This document shows, piece after piece, positions 1 through 7,684 of a stretch of 43,584 nucleotides of DNA. The notes below the pieces were generated by a model, which worked only from the letters and a program-made list of their open reading frames with translations, searched no databases and was not told where the DNA came from. Source of the DNA: JBALVO01 sp036961445 (GTDB taxonomy: Bacteria > Pseudomonadota > Gammaproteobacteria > Pseudomonadales > Halieaceae); assembly GCA_036961445.1 (NCBI GenBank), contig JBALVO010000016.1, positions 1 through 43,584 of the forward strand. Reading direction: 5' to 3'. The position numbers and the translations under genes are program-made. Numbering within the stretch: the first letter of the stretch is position 1; each line of letters starts with the position of its first letter.

Positions 1-1283
1 GGATGCCGCAAAACAATCGTCTCTACCCGATCCGGGCCGGTGGAAATAATATCCACCGGTGCACCCACCACTTCCTCGATCTTATTGATGTAATCTCGCG
101 CGGCCTGGGGCAGCTCTTCCAGGGTTTTAGCGCCCAGGGTGGATTCGCTCCAACCGGGCACGTCCTCGTAAACCGGCACCAGCTTGTCGTAATCTTCTGA
201 ATCCACCGGATTTGGCACGGGCTTGCCGTCCTTGCAGGTGTAACCAGTGCAGATCTGAATAGTTTCCAGGCCGTCCAGTACATCGAGTTTGGTCAGACAG
301 ATGCCGCTGATGGAATTTATATTCACAGCGGTACGCAGGGCCACGGCATCAAACCAGCCGCAGCGTCTTGCGCGGCCGGTGGTGGCGCCGAACTCGTGTC
401 CCTTTTCGGCCAGGTGTGCGCCGGTTTCGTCGAACAATTCTGTAGGGAACGGACCACTACCCACACGGGTGGTGTAGGCCTTGGTAATACCCAGCACGTA
501 ATCCAGGTATAAAGGACCAAAACCGGAGCCAGTGGCGGTGCCGCCGGCAGTGGTGTTGGAACTGGTGACATACGGATAGGTGCCATGGTCTATATCCAGC
601 AGCGAGCCCTGGGCGCCCTCAAACATGATGTTAGCGCCAGAGTTGCGACACTCGTGCAGCATGGCGGTAACGTCTGCCATCATCGGCAACAGCTCGTTAG
701 CCATGGCCATGGTGTCGGCCAGTACCTTTTCGTATGCCAGTGGCTCTACCTGGTAATAATTCTTCAGGGAAAAGTTGTGGTACTCCATCACCTCTTTCAG
801 GCGGCGCGCAAAGCGCTGCTCGTCCTGCAGGTCTCCCAGGCGCACACCTCGGCGGGCGACTTTGTCTTCGTAGGCCGGACCGATACCGCGCCCGGTGGTG
901 CCAATTTTCTCGTGGCCGCGCTTGGCTTCGCGGGCCTGATCCAGGGCCACGTGGTAGGGCAGGATCAACGGGCAGGCAGGGGATATTTTCAGGCGCTCGC
1001 GCACTGGCACACCTTTGGCTTCCAGTTCGGCCATTTCCTTGAGCAGCGCCTCGGGAGACAACACCACTCCGTTGCCAATCAAGCACTGCACATTGGCCCG
1101 CAGCACACCGGAGGGAATCAGGTGCAGCACGGTTGTCTCGCCGTCTATCACCAGGGTGTGACCGGCGTTGTGGCCACCCTGAAAGCGCACCACGGCACTG
1201 GCCCGGTCAGTTAGCAGGTCAACAATCTTACCCTTGCCCTCATCACCCCATTGGGTACCCAGGACTACTACGTTCTTACTCAT
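1..1283 (-). CDS. purA: Adenylosuccinate synthetase, C-terminal end cut by window edge
   Basis: GTP-dependent ligation of IMP and aspartate to adenylosuccinate, the first committed step of AMP synthesis, in the cytosol. Translation from the ATG at 1283 gives the family start MSKNVVVLGTQWGDEGKGK (P-loop, residues 9-19), then GGHNAGHT (about 37-44) and TTGRGIGPAYEDK (about 128-140). The reading frame stays open to base 1 and ends at ...VETIVLRHP; compared with the roughly 430-residue family only a few C-terminal residues are missing. It is the last gene of the minus-strand array, about 30 bases after hisZ, the usual hisZ-purA pairing in many proteobacteria. Identity is certain from the motifs; only the stop lies outside the window. 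Confidence 0.97.
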   Translation of the reverse strand, partial: MSKNVVVLGTQWGDEGKGKIVDLLTDRASAVVRFQGGHNAGHTLVIDGETTVLHLIPSGVLRANVQCLIGNGVVLSPEALLKEMAELEAKGVPVRERLKISPACPLILPYHVALDQAREAKRGHEKIGTTGRGIGPAYEDKVARRGVRLGDLQDEQRFARRLKEVMEYHNFSLKNYYQVEPLAYEKVLADTMAMANELLPMMADVTAMLHECRNSGANIMFEGAQGSLLDIDHGTYPYVTSSNTTAGGTATGSGFGPLYLDYVLGITKAYTTRVGSGPFPTELFDETGAHLAEKGHEFGATTGRARRCGWFDAVALRTAVNINSISGICLTKLDVLDGLETIQICTGYTCKDGKPVPNPVDSEDYDKLVPVYEDVPGWSESTLGAKTLEELPQAARDYINKIEEVVGAPVDIISTGPDRVETIVLRH

Positions 1284-1314
1284 CGGTTTGTAACTCGTCT
1301 TAAGAGGGTCAATT

Positions 1315-2496
1315 TTAGAGCTGACCCTGGTTTGCAATCAATTGCACCTGCCACTCGCCGTCTTGTTCAACAAGCTGGCGGTCACAGCGTGGATCAGGGT
1401 CGCTGGAAAGGCAGTTAATCACCACCTCTCCGGCGAGCCGCAATGCGTTTACCTGGGCTTCCAGTGCTGGGTCGTCGGCATCCGGCATACTAATGGCGCC
1501 AGCGTTAGGCGGCGTGGCGGGCAGTAGAGTCATCAGTGCCTTCAAATCACTGGCGAAGCCAGTCGCAGGCCTGGCGCGGCCAAATACCGCGCCAACATCA
1601 TTGTAGCGCCCACCGTTGGCCAGGGCTTGTCCGTGGCCGGGTACATAAGCGGCAAACACAATTCCAGTGTGATAATGGTAACCGCGCAGCTCCGCCAGAT
1701 CGAAATAAATATCCAGCTCGGGGCGCTGGCGGCGGATATCCACCGCCACCTCCTGCAATTCGTCCACTGCCGCCAGAGCGTCGGGTGCCTGGTCGGCGAA
1801 CAGCTCACGGGCATCAGCCAGCACGGCCTCGTCACCGTGCAGTCCCACCAGGGCAATGATTAGCTCTGTAGCCTCGGGCTCCACATCCGCCAGGGCGATC
1901 TGCAGGTCCGGTATGGACTTGCGTTGCAGGGCGTCAAATACGGTGACTTCCTGGTCTGCACTCAAGTTTGCCGCAGCCAGAACCGCCTCGTAAATACCCA
2001 CGTGACCCAGGTCCAGGGTGATATTGGCCAGTCCCGCTGTTTCCAGGGTGGTCAACATCAGGCGCACTATTTCGACATCGGCCGCCAGGCTATTGTCGCC
2101 ATACAACTCGGCCCCCAACTGAATGGGTGAGCGCGTGGCCATCAGAGATTTAGGACGGGTGTGCAAGGTAGAGCCGGCGTAACACAGGCGAGTAATACAC
2201 TCTTCCGCCAGACTGTGCGCGTCAATGCGCGCCACCTGGGGGGTAATATCAGCGCGCACACCCATGGTGCGCCCGCTGATCTGGTCAGTAAGTTTAAAGG
2301 TGAGCAGGTCCAGATCCTGCCCCAGGCCAATCAGCAGGGATTCGGTGAACTCCATCAATGGCGGGATCACCAATTGGTAGCCCCAGCTGCGGTACAGATC
2401 CAGCAGCTGGCGACGTAAGCGCTCGACAGATTCTGCCTGGGCGGGAAGGACTTCTTCCACCCCATCGGGGAGCTGCCAGCGGTCAACCGTCGTCAT
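1315..2496 (-). CDS. hisZ: ATP phosphoribosyltransferase regulatory subunit
   Basis: A 393-aa histidyl-tRNA-synthetase paralogue that lacks aminoacylation activity and forms a hetero-octamer with short-form HisG, the first enzyme of histidine synthesis. Class II synthetase-like features are visible: a motif-2-type RADITPQVARIDAH (residues 81-94) and the HisRS-like segment RGYHYHTGIVFAAY continuing to GGRYND (271-300). The start is the ATG at 2496, with only a weak ribosome site (GGTAAAG). It lies 14 bases after the DUF2065 gene and 31 bases before purA, so it is probably cotranscribed. By family rule its presence implies that hisG elsewhere in the genome is the short, HisZ-dependent form; that is inference. 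Confidence 0.95.
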   Translation of the reverse strand: MTTVDRWQLPDGVEEVLPAQAESVERLRRQLLDLYRSWGYQLVIPPLMEFTESLLIGLGQDLDLLTFKLTDQISGRTMGVRADITPQVARIDAHSLAEECITRLCYAGSTLHTRPKSLMATRSPIQLGAELYGDNSLAADVEIVRLMLTTLETAGLANITLDLGHVGIYEAVLAAANLSADQEVTVFDALQRKSIPDLQIALADVEPEATELIIALVGLHGDEAVLADARELFADQAPDALAAVDELQEVAVDIRRQRPELDIYFDLAELRGYHYHTGIVFAAYVPGHGQALANGGRYNDVGAVFGRARPATGFASDLKALMTLLPATPPNAGAISMPDADDPALEAQVNALRLAGEVVINCLSSDPDPRCDRQLVEQDGEWQVQLIANQGQL

Positions 2497-2510
2497 GTCT
2501 TTACCAGACC

Positions 2511-2702
2511 CTAGTGCACTAAATAGAGAATAACGAGCCCGAACACCATACTGCCCAGACCGACGTTGCGAATCACACGATCGTCCATCTGATCTACCGC
2601 CGCCAACATATTGCGCCAGCGGTTAGGACTGATGAAAGGCAGTATGCCTTCGATAATAAATACCAGCGCGACGGCGACCGGAAGTACCTGCCAGAAATCC
2701 AA
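2511..2702 (-). CDS. DUF2065 small membrane protein (YjeT-like)
   Basis: A 63-aa protein with two predicted membrane helices (about residues 5-24 and 46-62) separated by a short polar loop containing SPNRWRNM. Length, topology and position between hflC and purA match the YjeT/DUF2065 family of E. coli (65 aa), whose function is unknown. The start is a TTG at 2702, supported by a strong upstream AAGGGGA about six bases away; no ATG is available in the appropriate place. It is separated from hflC by about 140 bases that hold a hairpin (2803-2832), so it may be less tightly coupled to hflKC than to hisZ. Confidence 0.88.
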   Translation of the reverse strand: MDFWQVLPVAVALVFIIEGILPFISPNRWRNMLAAVDQMDDRVIRNVGLGSMVFGLVILYLVH

Positions 2703-2802
2703 CGTTATCCCCTTTGCACCGTCGTGCCATGTTCCACAGGCACAAAAAACCGCGGGCTCTGCGCTTGTTTACAAACGCCGAGTCCCACGGTTGAAGGATA
2801 CT

Positions 2803-2836
2803 ATCACAGGCGGCGTCGTTAGCGCCTGTGATTTTT
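2803..2836 (+). terminator. Terminator-like hairpin between hflC and DUF2065, T-tract on the plus side
   Basis: A perfect 10-bp stem, ATCACAGGCG (2803-2812) and CGCCTGTGAT (2823-2832), with a 10-base loop, followed directly on the plus strand by a run of five T (2832-2836). As an intrinsic terminator it is oriented to stop plus-strand (antisense) transcription. Read in the direction of the operon the same stem is preceded by A and has no T-tract, so it would be a transcript-stabilising or processing hairpin downstream of the hflC stop rather than a strong terminator. Confidence 0.6.
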
Positions 2837-2841
2837 GCGCA

Positions 2842-3717
2842 CTACTTGCCGCCGCTGGAATCCTTCAGGTAGCGAAAGAACTCACTGTCGGGCTGCACCA
2901 GCATAATGTCGCCATTACCCTGAAACGAGTCCTGATAGGCGCGCAAACTACGGGTAAACGAGTAGAACTCCGGGTCCTGGTTGAAGGCGTCCGCATAGAT
3001 GGACGTGGCTGTGGCATCCCCCTCACCGCGAATCAATTCTGAGTCGCGATAGGCGTTGGCCTTGAGCACCGTCACTTCACGGTCGGCAGCAGCGCTGATA
3101 CCCTCTGCCAGCTCCTGACCCTGAGAACGGTGCTCACGCGCTTCTTTCTCGCGCTCCGCGTTCATCCGGCGGTATACCGACTCTGATACATCCGGCGGCA
3201 GGTCAATCTGCTTCACCCGCACGTCTACCACTTCCACACCCAGTTCTTCCTGGGCGACGATGGTCAACGCATCAGTCAGTACCTGCATCAACTCATCGCG
3301 CTCGCCTGATACCACTTCCTGCACGGTACGCACGGCCACCTCGTTACGCAGGCCGTCGTTGATACGCTGGGCCAGCAGGGCCATGGCTCGAGCTTCTTCA
3401 CCGTTGGTCGCGGTGTAGAACTTGGCCGTGTCCGACACCTTGAACTTGGCGTAGGAATCCACGATCAGTGCTTTCTTCTCCTGGGTGAAGAAGCGCTCAG
3501 GCTGTGAATCCACAGTCAGAATACGGCCATCAAATTTGCGCACATTATTCACAAAAGGAATCTTGCCGTGCAGACCAGGCTGAATATTGGGATTAACCAC
3601 CTCACCAAACTGCAGCAACACACCGCGCTCGGTTTCCTTGATGACATACAGCGAATTACTGGCCACAAACAGCACCAGTGCAGCTATCAGAATCAATGTT
3701 ACATTACGTCCGGACAT
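2842..3717 (-). CDS. hflC: HflC, SPFH-domain modulator of FtsH
   Basis: A 291-aa inner-membrane SPFH/Band 7 protein that pairs with HflK in a large periplasmic cage around the FtsH protease and modulates its access to membrane substrates. It has one N-terminal membrane segment (about residues 5-24), followed by the SPFH domain starting near ETERGVLLQFGEV and a long charged coiled-coil region (RRMNAEREKEAREHRSQG). Length is close to the usual 290-335 residues. The ATG at 3717 lies two bases after the hflK stop, so translation is probably coupled. It is followed by the 2803-2832 hairpin. The pairing with hflK and the position after hflX make the call secure. Confidence 0.96.
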   Translation of the reverse strand: MSGRNVTLILIAALVLFVASNSLYVIKETERGVLLQFGEVVNPNIQPGLHGKIPFVNNVRKFDGRILTVDSQPERFFTQEKKALIVDSYAKFKVSDTAKFYTATNGEEARAMALLAQRINDGLRNEVAVRTVQEVVSGERDELMQVLTDALTIVAQEELGVEVVDVRVKQIDLPPDVSESVYRRMNAEREKEAREHRSQGQELAEGISAAADREVTVLKANAYRDSELIRGEGDATATSIYADAFNQDPEFYSFTRSLRAYQDSFQGNGDIMLVQPDSEFFRYLKDSSGGK

Positions 3718-3719
3718 GA

Positions 3720-4877
3720 TTATCGGCCTCCACTGCGGTTGCCGGCAGCAGCAGCGTCGCGGCGCAGCTGTTCGGTGACGGCGTTAGTCAGCTCACGAAT
3801 ATTGGAGCTATTGATTTTGACGTCGCGGGCAGCACTGCCTGTGCCCTGCCTGGTCAACTTGTCCAGTGGCAGGTACATCATGTTGTTACCCCCTTCGACA
3901 TCTACCAGTACCTTACTGGTATTGGTATAAACCTCCTGCACTGCATCCAGGTACAAACGCTCCCGGGTTACTTCCGGCGCCTTGTTGTATTCGGCCAGCA
4001 GCTTGGTAAAACGCTCCGCCTGGCCCTGGGCATTGGCTATTACCTCTTCCCTGTAGGCGCTGGCTTCCTCGATCTGGCGCTGGGCGCCACCGCGAGCCTC
4101 GGGTACGATGCCGTTGGCGTATGCCTGGGCCTCGTTCTTCACGCGCTCCTCGTCCTCGCGGGCCTTGATCACATCGTCAAACGCGGCCTGCACTGGTGTT
4201 GGTGGCTTGGATTCATCCACCGTAACCTTGCTGATCAGGATGCCCGTCTCATACAGGTTGATGTATTCCTGCAAGCGACTCTGCACATCCAGCGCAATCT
4301 TGGCGCGCCCTTCGGTCAGCACACTGTCCATGCTCTCGCCACCAACCACATGGCGCAGGGCACTCTGGGAGGCATGCTGCAACGAACGCTCAGGATCGCG
4401 TACTTTCAACACAAACTTTTTGGGGTCATCGATCACATACTGTACGGAGAGCTTCACCTCGACGATATTCTCGTCCTGGGTCAACATGATCTCGCGAAAG
4501 CTGGCGGCCCGCACCTTGGTAGTATTGACCCGGCTCAACTCATCTATAAACGGCGGGTTCCACTGCAAACCCGGCTGCACGGTCTCGTAGTATTTGCCAA
4601 AACGCAGTACTACACCGCGCTCTTGCTGGTCTATCTGGTAAAAGCCCATCAGGCCCCACACCATTAAGGCAGCCGCAGCAATAACACCCAGCAGAGCGCC
4701 AGAAACGCCTTTAGAGCCGCCACCGGAGGAAGAACCCCCGCCACCGCCGCCAAACAGGCCACCCAGTTTTTCCTGCAACTTTTTCAGGGCTTCATCCAGG
4801 TCAGGTGGTCCTTGGTCGCCACCACCCCAGGGATCCTTGGGTTTGTTGTTGCCGCCTCCCGGTTCGTTCCAGGCCAT
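3720..4877 (-). CDS. hflK: HflK, SPFH-domain modulator of FtsH
   Basis: A 385-aa partner of HflC in the HflKC complex that regulates FtsH. The N-terminus is the characteristic cytosolic Gly/Asn-rich segment (MAWNEPGGGN to about residue 56, with runs of Gly and Ser), followed by one membrane helix (about 58-80) and the SPFH domain beginning near QQERGVVLRFGKYYETVQPG. A coiled-coil stretch (REDEERVKNEAQAYANG) follows. The ATG at 4877 has an AGGAGT ribosome site upstream. The gene lies 46 bases after hflX and two bases before hflC. The Gly-rich codon run is a normal trait of this family, not evidence of transfer. Confidence 0.97.
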   Translation of the reverse strand: MAWNEPGGGNNKPKDPWGGGDQGPPDLDEALKKLQEKLGGLFGGGGGGSSSGGGSKGVSGALLGVIAAAALMVWGLMGFYQIDQQERGVVLRFGKYYETVQPGLQWNPPFIDELSRVNTTKVRAASFREIMLTQDENIVEVKLSVQYVIDDPKKFVLKVRDPERSLQHASQSALRHVVGGESMDSVLTEGRAKIALDVQSRLQEYINLYETGILISKVTVDESKPPTPVQAAFDDVIKAREDEERVKNEAQAYANGIVPEARGGAQRQIEEASAYREEVIANAQGQAERFTKLLAEYNKAPEVTRERLYLDAVQEVYTNTSKVLVDVEGGNNMMYLPLDKLTRQGTGSAARDVKINSSNIRELTNAVTEQLRRDAAAAGNRSGGR

Positions 4878-4923
4878 AATTAACTCCTAATTTTAAAGTC
4901 GAGGAAGTCTATCAAATTTTTGC

Positions 4924-6198
4924 TTAAAAGAGGGGTTCAGGACCCTTCTTCATTAGTCTATTCCAGTCTGCCCGCGGCAAACGCACCTGCAAGTGCGCCA
5001 CACCATCGTCGCTGTAATCTTCAGTTTCTACCGCACCAAGACGGTACAGTGCGGCGCGCAGGCCACCCTGCTCCGGGTTCAGGTGCAATTCTTCTGCCAC
5101 CATATCCTGGCCGACCAGTTCGCTAATTGCCTGCAGCAGCAGATCGCTGCCCGCACCGGTTGCCGCACTGAGCCAGACTCGCTCCGGTATACCATCGGCA
5201 TTGCGGTCTATACGCGGGCTCTGCTCCAGCAGATCCAGCTTGTTATAAACCTGTAGTTGCGGGATATCTTGAGCGCCTATCTCCGCCAGGACATCCTGCA
5301 CCTGGTAAATATTTGCATCGCGCTCATCACTGGCCGCATCAATTACATGCAGTAGTAAATCCGCCGTGAGCGTCTCTTCCAGCGTGGCCTTGAATGCCTC
5401 CACCAGTTTGTGCGGCAAATGGGCGATAAAGCCGACCGTATCGGCCAGTACCACCGGCCCTACATTTTCCAACTCCAGGCGGCGCAGCGTTGGATCCAGC
5501 GTGGCGAACAACTGATCAGCCACATAGACAGTAGAGTCGGTAAGGCAATTGAACAGCGTAGATTTACCGGCATTGGTGTAGCCCACCAAAGACACGGTGG
5601 GAATCTCAGCCCGACGCCGGGAGCGGCGCCCCTGATCGCGCTGCTTGCGCACTTTTTCCAGACGGGCGGCAATAGACTTGATACGCACGCGTAACAAGCG
5701 GCGATCGCTTTCCAGCTGGGTCTCACCCGGGCCGCCGCGCAAGCCGATGCCGCCCTTTTGCCGTTCCAGGTGAGTCCACCCCTTTACCAGACGAGTACTC
5801 ATATGCTGCAATTGTGCCAGTTCAACCTGCAACTTACCCTCATGGGTACGTGCGCGCTGAGCAAAAATATCCAGAATCAGACCGGTGCGGTCCAGCACCC
5901 TGCATTCCAGCTCCGCCTCCAGGTTACGCTCCTGGCTGGGGCTCAGAGAGTGATTGAACATGACGATTTCCGCTTCATGCAACACCACCTCATCCTTTAT
6001 CTCATCCAACTTGCCACTGCCCACAAATGTTCGCGGATGGGGAGTAACGCGCGTGCCTATTACATAGGCGACCGGATCTCCCCCTGCAGAGAGCACGAGT
6101 TCCTCGAATTCGCGGGGGTCTTCCCGCTCAGATTCACTGGCTAGATTCAAGTGGACGAGCACTGCGCGCTCCCCCGACTCGGGACGATCAAAAAACAA
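4924..6198 (-). CDS. hflX: HflX, ribosome-associated GTPase
   Basis: A 424-aa GTPase that binds the 50S subunit and splits stalled ribosomes, for example under heat stress. The N-terminal HflX domain carries the family signature THLERQKGGIGLRG (residues 142-155). The G domain shows G1 GYTNAGKST (206-214), G3 DTVG (253-256), G4 NKLD (319-322) and an SAATG G5-like motif (344-348). The start is a TTG at 6198: it is preceded by GAGG at optimal spacing and gives MFFDRPESGERAVLVH, matching the usual N-terminus. It lies 66 bases after hfq in the widespread hfq-hflX-hflKC arrangement. Confidence 0.97.
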   Translation of the reverse strand: MFFDRPESGERAVLVHLNLASESEREDPREFEELVLSAGGDPVAYVIGTRVTPHPRTFVGSGKLDEIKDEVVLHEAEIVMFNHSLSPSQERNLEAELECRVLDRTGLILDIFAQRARTHEGKLQVELAQLQHMSTRLVKGWTHLERQKGGIGLRGGPGETQLESDRRLLRVRIKSIAARLEKVRKQRDQGRRSRRRAEIPTVSLVGYTNAGKSTLFNCLTDSTVYVADQLFATLDPTLRRLELENVGPVVLADTVGFIAHLPHKLVEAFKATLEETLTADLLLHVIDAASDERDANIYQVQDVLAEIGAQDIPQLQVYNKLDLLEQSPRIDRNADGIPERVWLSAATGAGSDLLLQAISELVGQDMVAEELHLNPEQGGLRAALYRLGAVETEDYSDDGVAHLQVRLPRADWNRLMKKGPEPLF

Positions 6199-6264
6199 TA
6201 CTACCTCGACAGGTCAAGATGAACCGACGGCAACCGGCGCCCGAGGGCAACCGCTATAGATTTT

Positions 6265-6519
6265 TTAGCTGTCAGCGTCTTCGTCATCTTCAGGTGGGTT
6301 TTGCAACGGCAAACGCACAACGCGAGAGGGAACAACGGTGGAAATCGCGTGCTTGTAGACCATCTGACTAACGGTGTTCTTCAGCAAGACAACAAATTGA
6401 TCAAATGATTCGATTTGTCCCTGCAGCTTGATACCGTTCACCAGATAAATAGAAACGGGTACGCGTTCTTTACGCAGAATATTCAGGTAAGGGTCTTGTA
6501 GCGTGTGCCCCTTTGACAT
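6265..6519 (-). CDS. hfq: RNA chaperone Hfq
   Basis: An 84-aa hexameric Sm-like protein that anneals small RNAs to mRNAs. The Sm core is nearly invariant: MSKGHTLQDPYLNILRKERV, then SIYLVNGIKLQGQIESFDQF, and the Sm2 motif YKHAISTVVPSR. The C-terminal tail is short and acidic (PPEDDEDADS), unlike the longer E. coli tail. The ATG at 6519 has a clear AGGAG ribosome site. About 160 bases separate it from miaA, room for its own promoter as is common for hfq, but I could not pin down a convincing -35/-10 pair there. Confidence 0.98.
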   Translation of the reverse strand: MSKGHTLQDPYLNILRKERVPVSIYLVNGIKLQGQIESFDQFVVLLKNTVSQMVYKHAISTVVPSRVVRLPLQNPPEDDEDADS

Positions 6520-6656
6520 AACTGACTCCTAGTAGGCCCAACTCGAGCCAAAAAAATGAACAAAAATAACCTCTTATCACTCAACAAGCACCAAATGTCA
6601 CCGGCTTGTAGTGCGGATAGCGGGTCTTGGATACATCTGTACTAATGCTGCAATAC

Positions 6657-6680
6657 AGTATAGTGCAAGTTCACCATACT
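6657..6680 (-). repeat. Hairpin overlapping the miaA stop codon
   Basis: AGTATAGTG (6657-6665) and CACCATACT (6672-6680) form a 9-bp stem with one G-U wobble in the RNA and a 6-base loop. The stem includes part of the miaA stop codon (6679-6681). No T-tract follows on the minus strand, so it is not a canonical terminator. It may attenuate or stabilise the miaA 3' end ahead of hfq. Confidence 0.4.
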
Positions 6681-7683
6681 ACAGTGGGGACGATTCTAGA
6701 TAGTTCAAGGCCAATTTGACCGGCTTTTGACCAACTAGCCCCGCACACTCCTCTGACACGCCTTGTGGCAACAAGTTCCCCGCAGAATCCGTGCAGATCC
6801 AGCGTAGGTCAGGCCATTTGCGTAACCAGGTCAGTTGTCGCTTGGCCAGCTGCCGGGTGGCAGCTATACCCTTTTCGACTGCTTCATCCAGGGTGCACTC
6901 GCCGGCCAGGTGCTGCCACAACTGCCGGTAACCGACCGCGCGGATAGCCGGCAGGTCCGAGTGCAGATCCCCGCGCTGCCATAATCCGCGTACCTCTTGC
7001 AGAAAACCCTCTGCCATCATCAGCTCGAAGCGTCGAGCGATGCGCTGATGCAGCACTGCGCGGTCTGCCGGGGCTATCGCCAGCTGCACAATATGGTAGT
7101 GCTCTGCGGGCAGACCCGCACCGCCCTGGCATGCCTGCGTCTGCTGCAATTGCGTCATGGTAACGCCACTGGCGCGGTACACTTCCAGCGCGCGACTCAA
7201 GCGCTGCGAGTGGTTGGGGTGGATACGGGCCGCCGCCTGGGGATCAACCTCCGCCAGCTGCTGGTGCACAGACGCCCAGCCGTGTGCTGCGGCGTGGGCC
7301 TCTATAGCCTGGCGGATAGCGGGGTCTGCCGCAGGCATCTCTGCCAGGCCCTGCAAAAAAGCCTTGAAGTACAACATGGTGCCGCCCACCAAGAGGGGTG
7401 TTTTACCCCGGGCGCTGATATCCGCCGCCAGCCGCGTGGCATCTGCCACAAAGTCAGCCGCGGAGTAGACCTGGGCAGGATCGCGGATATTAACCAGGTG
7501 ATGGGGGTAGTCCGGCTTGGCGCTGCCAATATCCAGGCCGCGATAGACCAGCGCGGAATCAACACTTATCAGCTCACAGTTGCTTTGTTCCGCCAACTCA
7601 ATGGCCAGATCAGTCTTGCCTGAAGCGGTGGGGCCCAGCAGGCAGATCAACGTCGGTTTGCGGCCAACTATGGACCTATCCAC
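6679..7683 (-). CDS. miaA: tRNA dimethylallyltransferase
   Basis: Transfers the dimethylallyl group to A37 of tRNAs reading UNN codons. From the chosen start the protein is 334 aa, near the usual 310-320. The P-loop GPTASGKT is at residues 17-24 and the substrate-site motif DSALVYRGLDIGSAKPD at 42-58; the later segment RLSRALEVYRASG is also typical. A longer open frame exists upstream, but its extra residues are a shadow of mutL. The GTG at 7683 begins one base after the mutL TGA and gives MDRSIVGRKPTLICLLGPTA, the normal family length. This close spacing suggests translational coupling with mutL. Confidence 0.95.
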   Translation of the reverse strand: MDRSIVGRKPTLICLLGPTASGKTDLAIELAEQSNCELISVDSALVYRGLDIGSAKPDYPHHLVNIRDPAQVYSAADFVADATRLAADISARGKTPLLVGGTMLYFKAFLQGLAEMPAADPAIRQAIEAHAAAHGWASVHQQLAEVDPQAAARIHPNHSQRLSRALEVYRASGVTMTQLQQTQACQGGAGLPAEHYHIVQLAIAPADRAVLHQRIARRFELMMAEGFLQEVRGLWQRGDLHSDLPAIRAVGYRQLWQHLAGECTLDEAVEKGIAATRQLAKRQLTWLRKWPDLRWICTDSAGNLLPQGVSEECAGLVGQKPVKLALNYLESSPL

Positions 7684-7684
7684 C

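Noticed and set aside
585..1214. Long plus-strand frame of 209 codons
   Set aside because: It is antisense to purA, whose motifs are unambiguous; the translation has no family resemblance.
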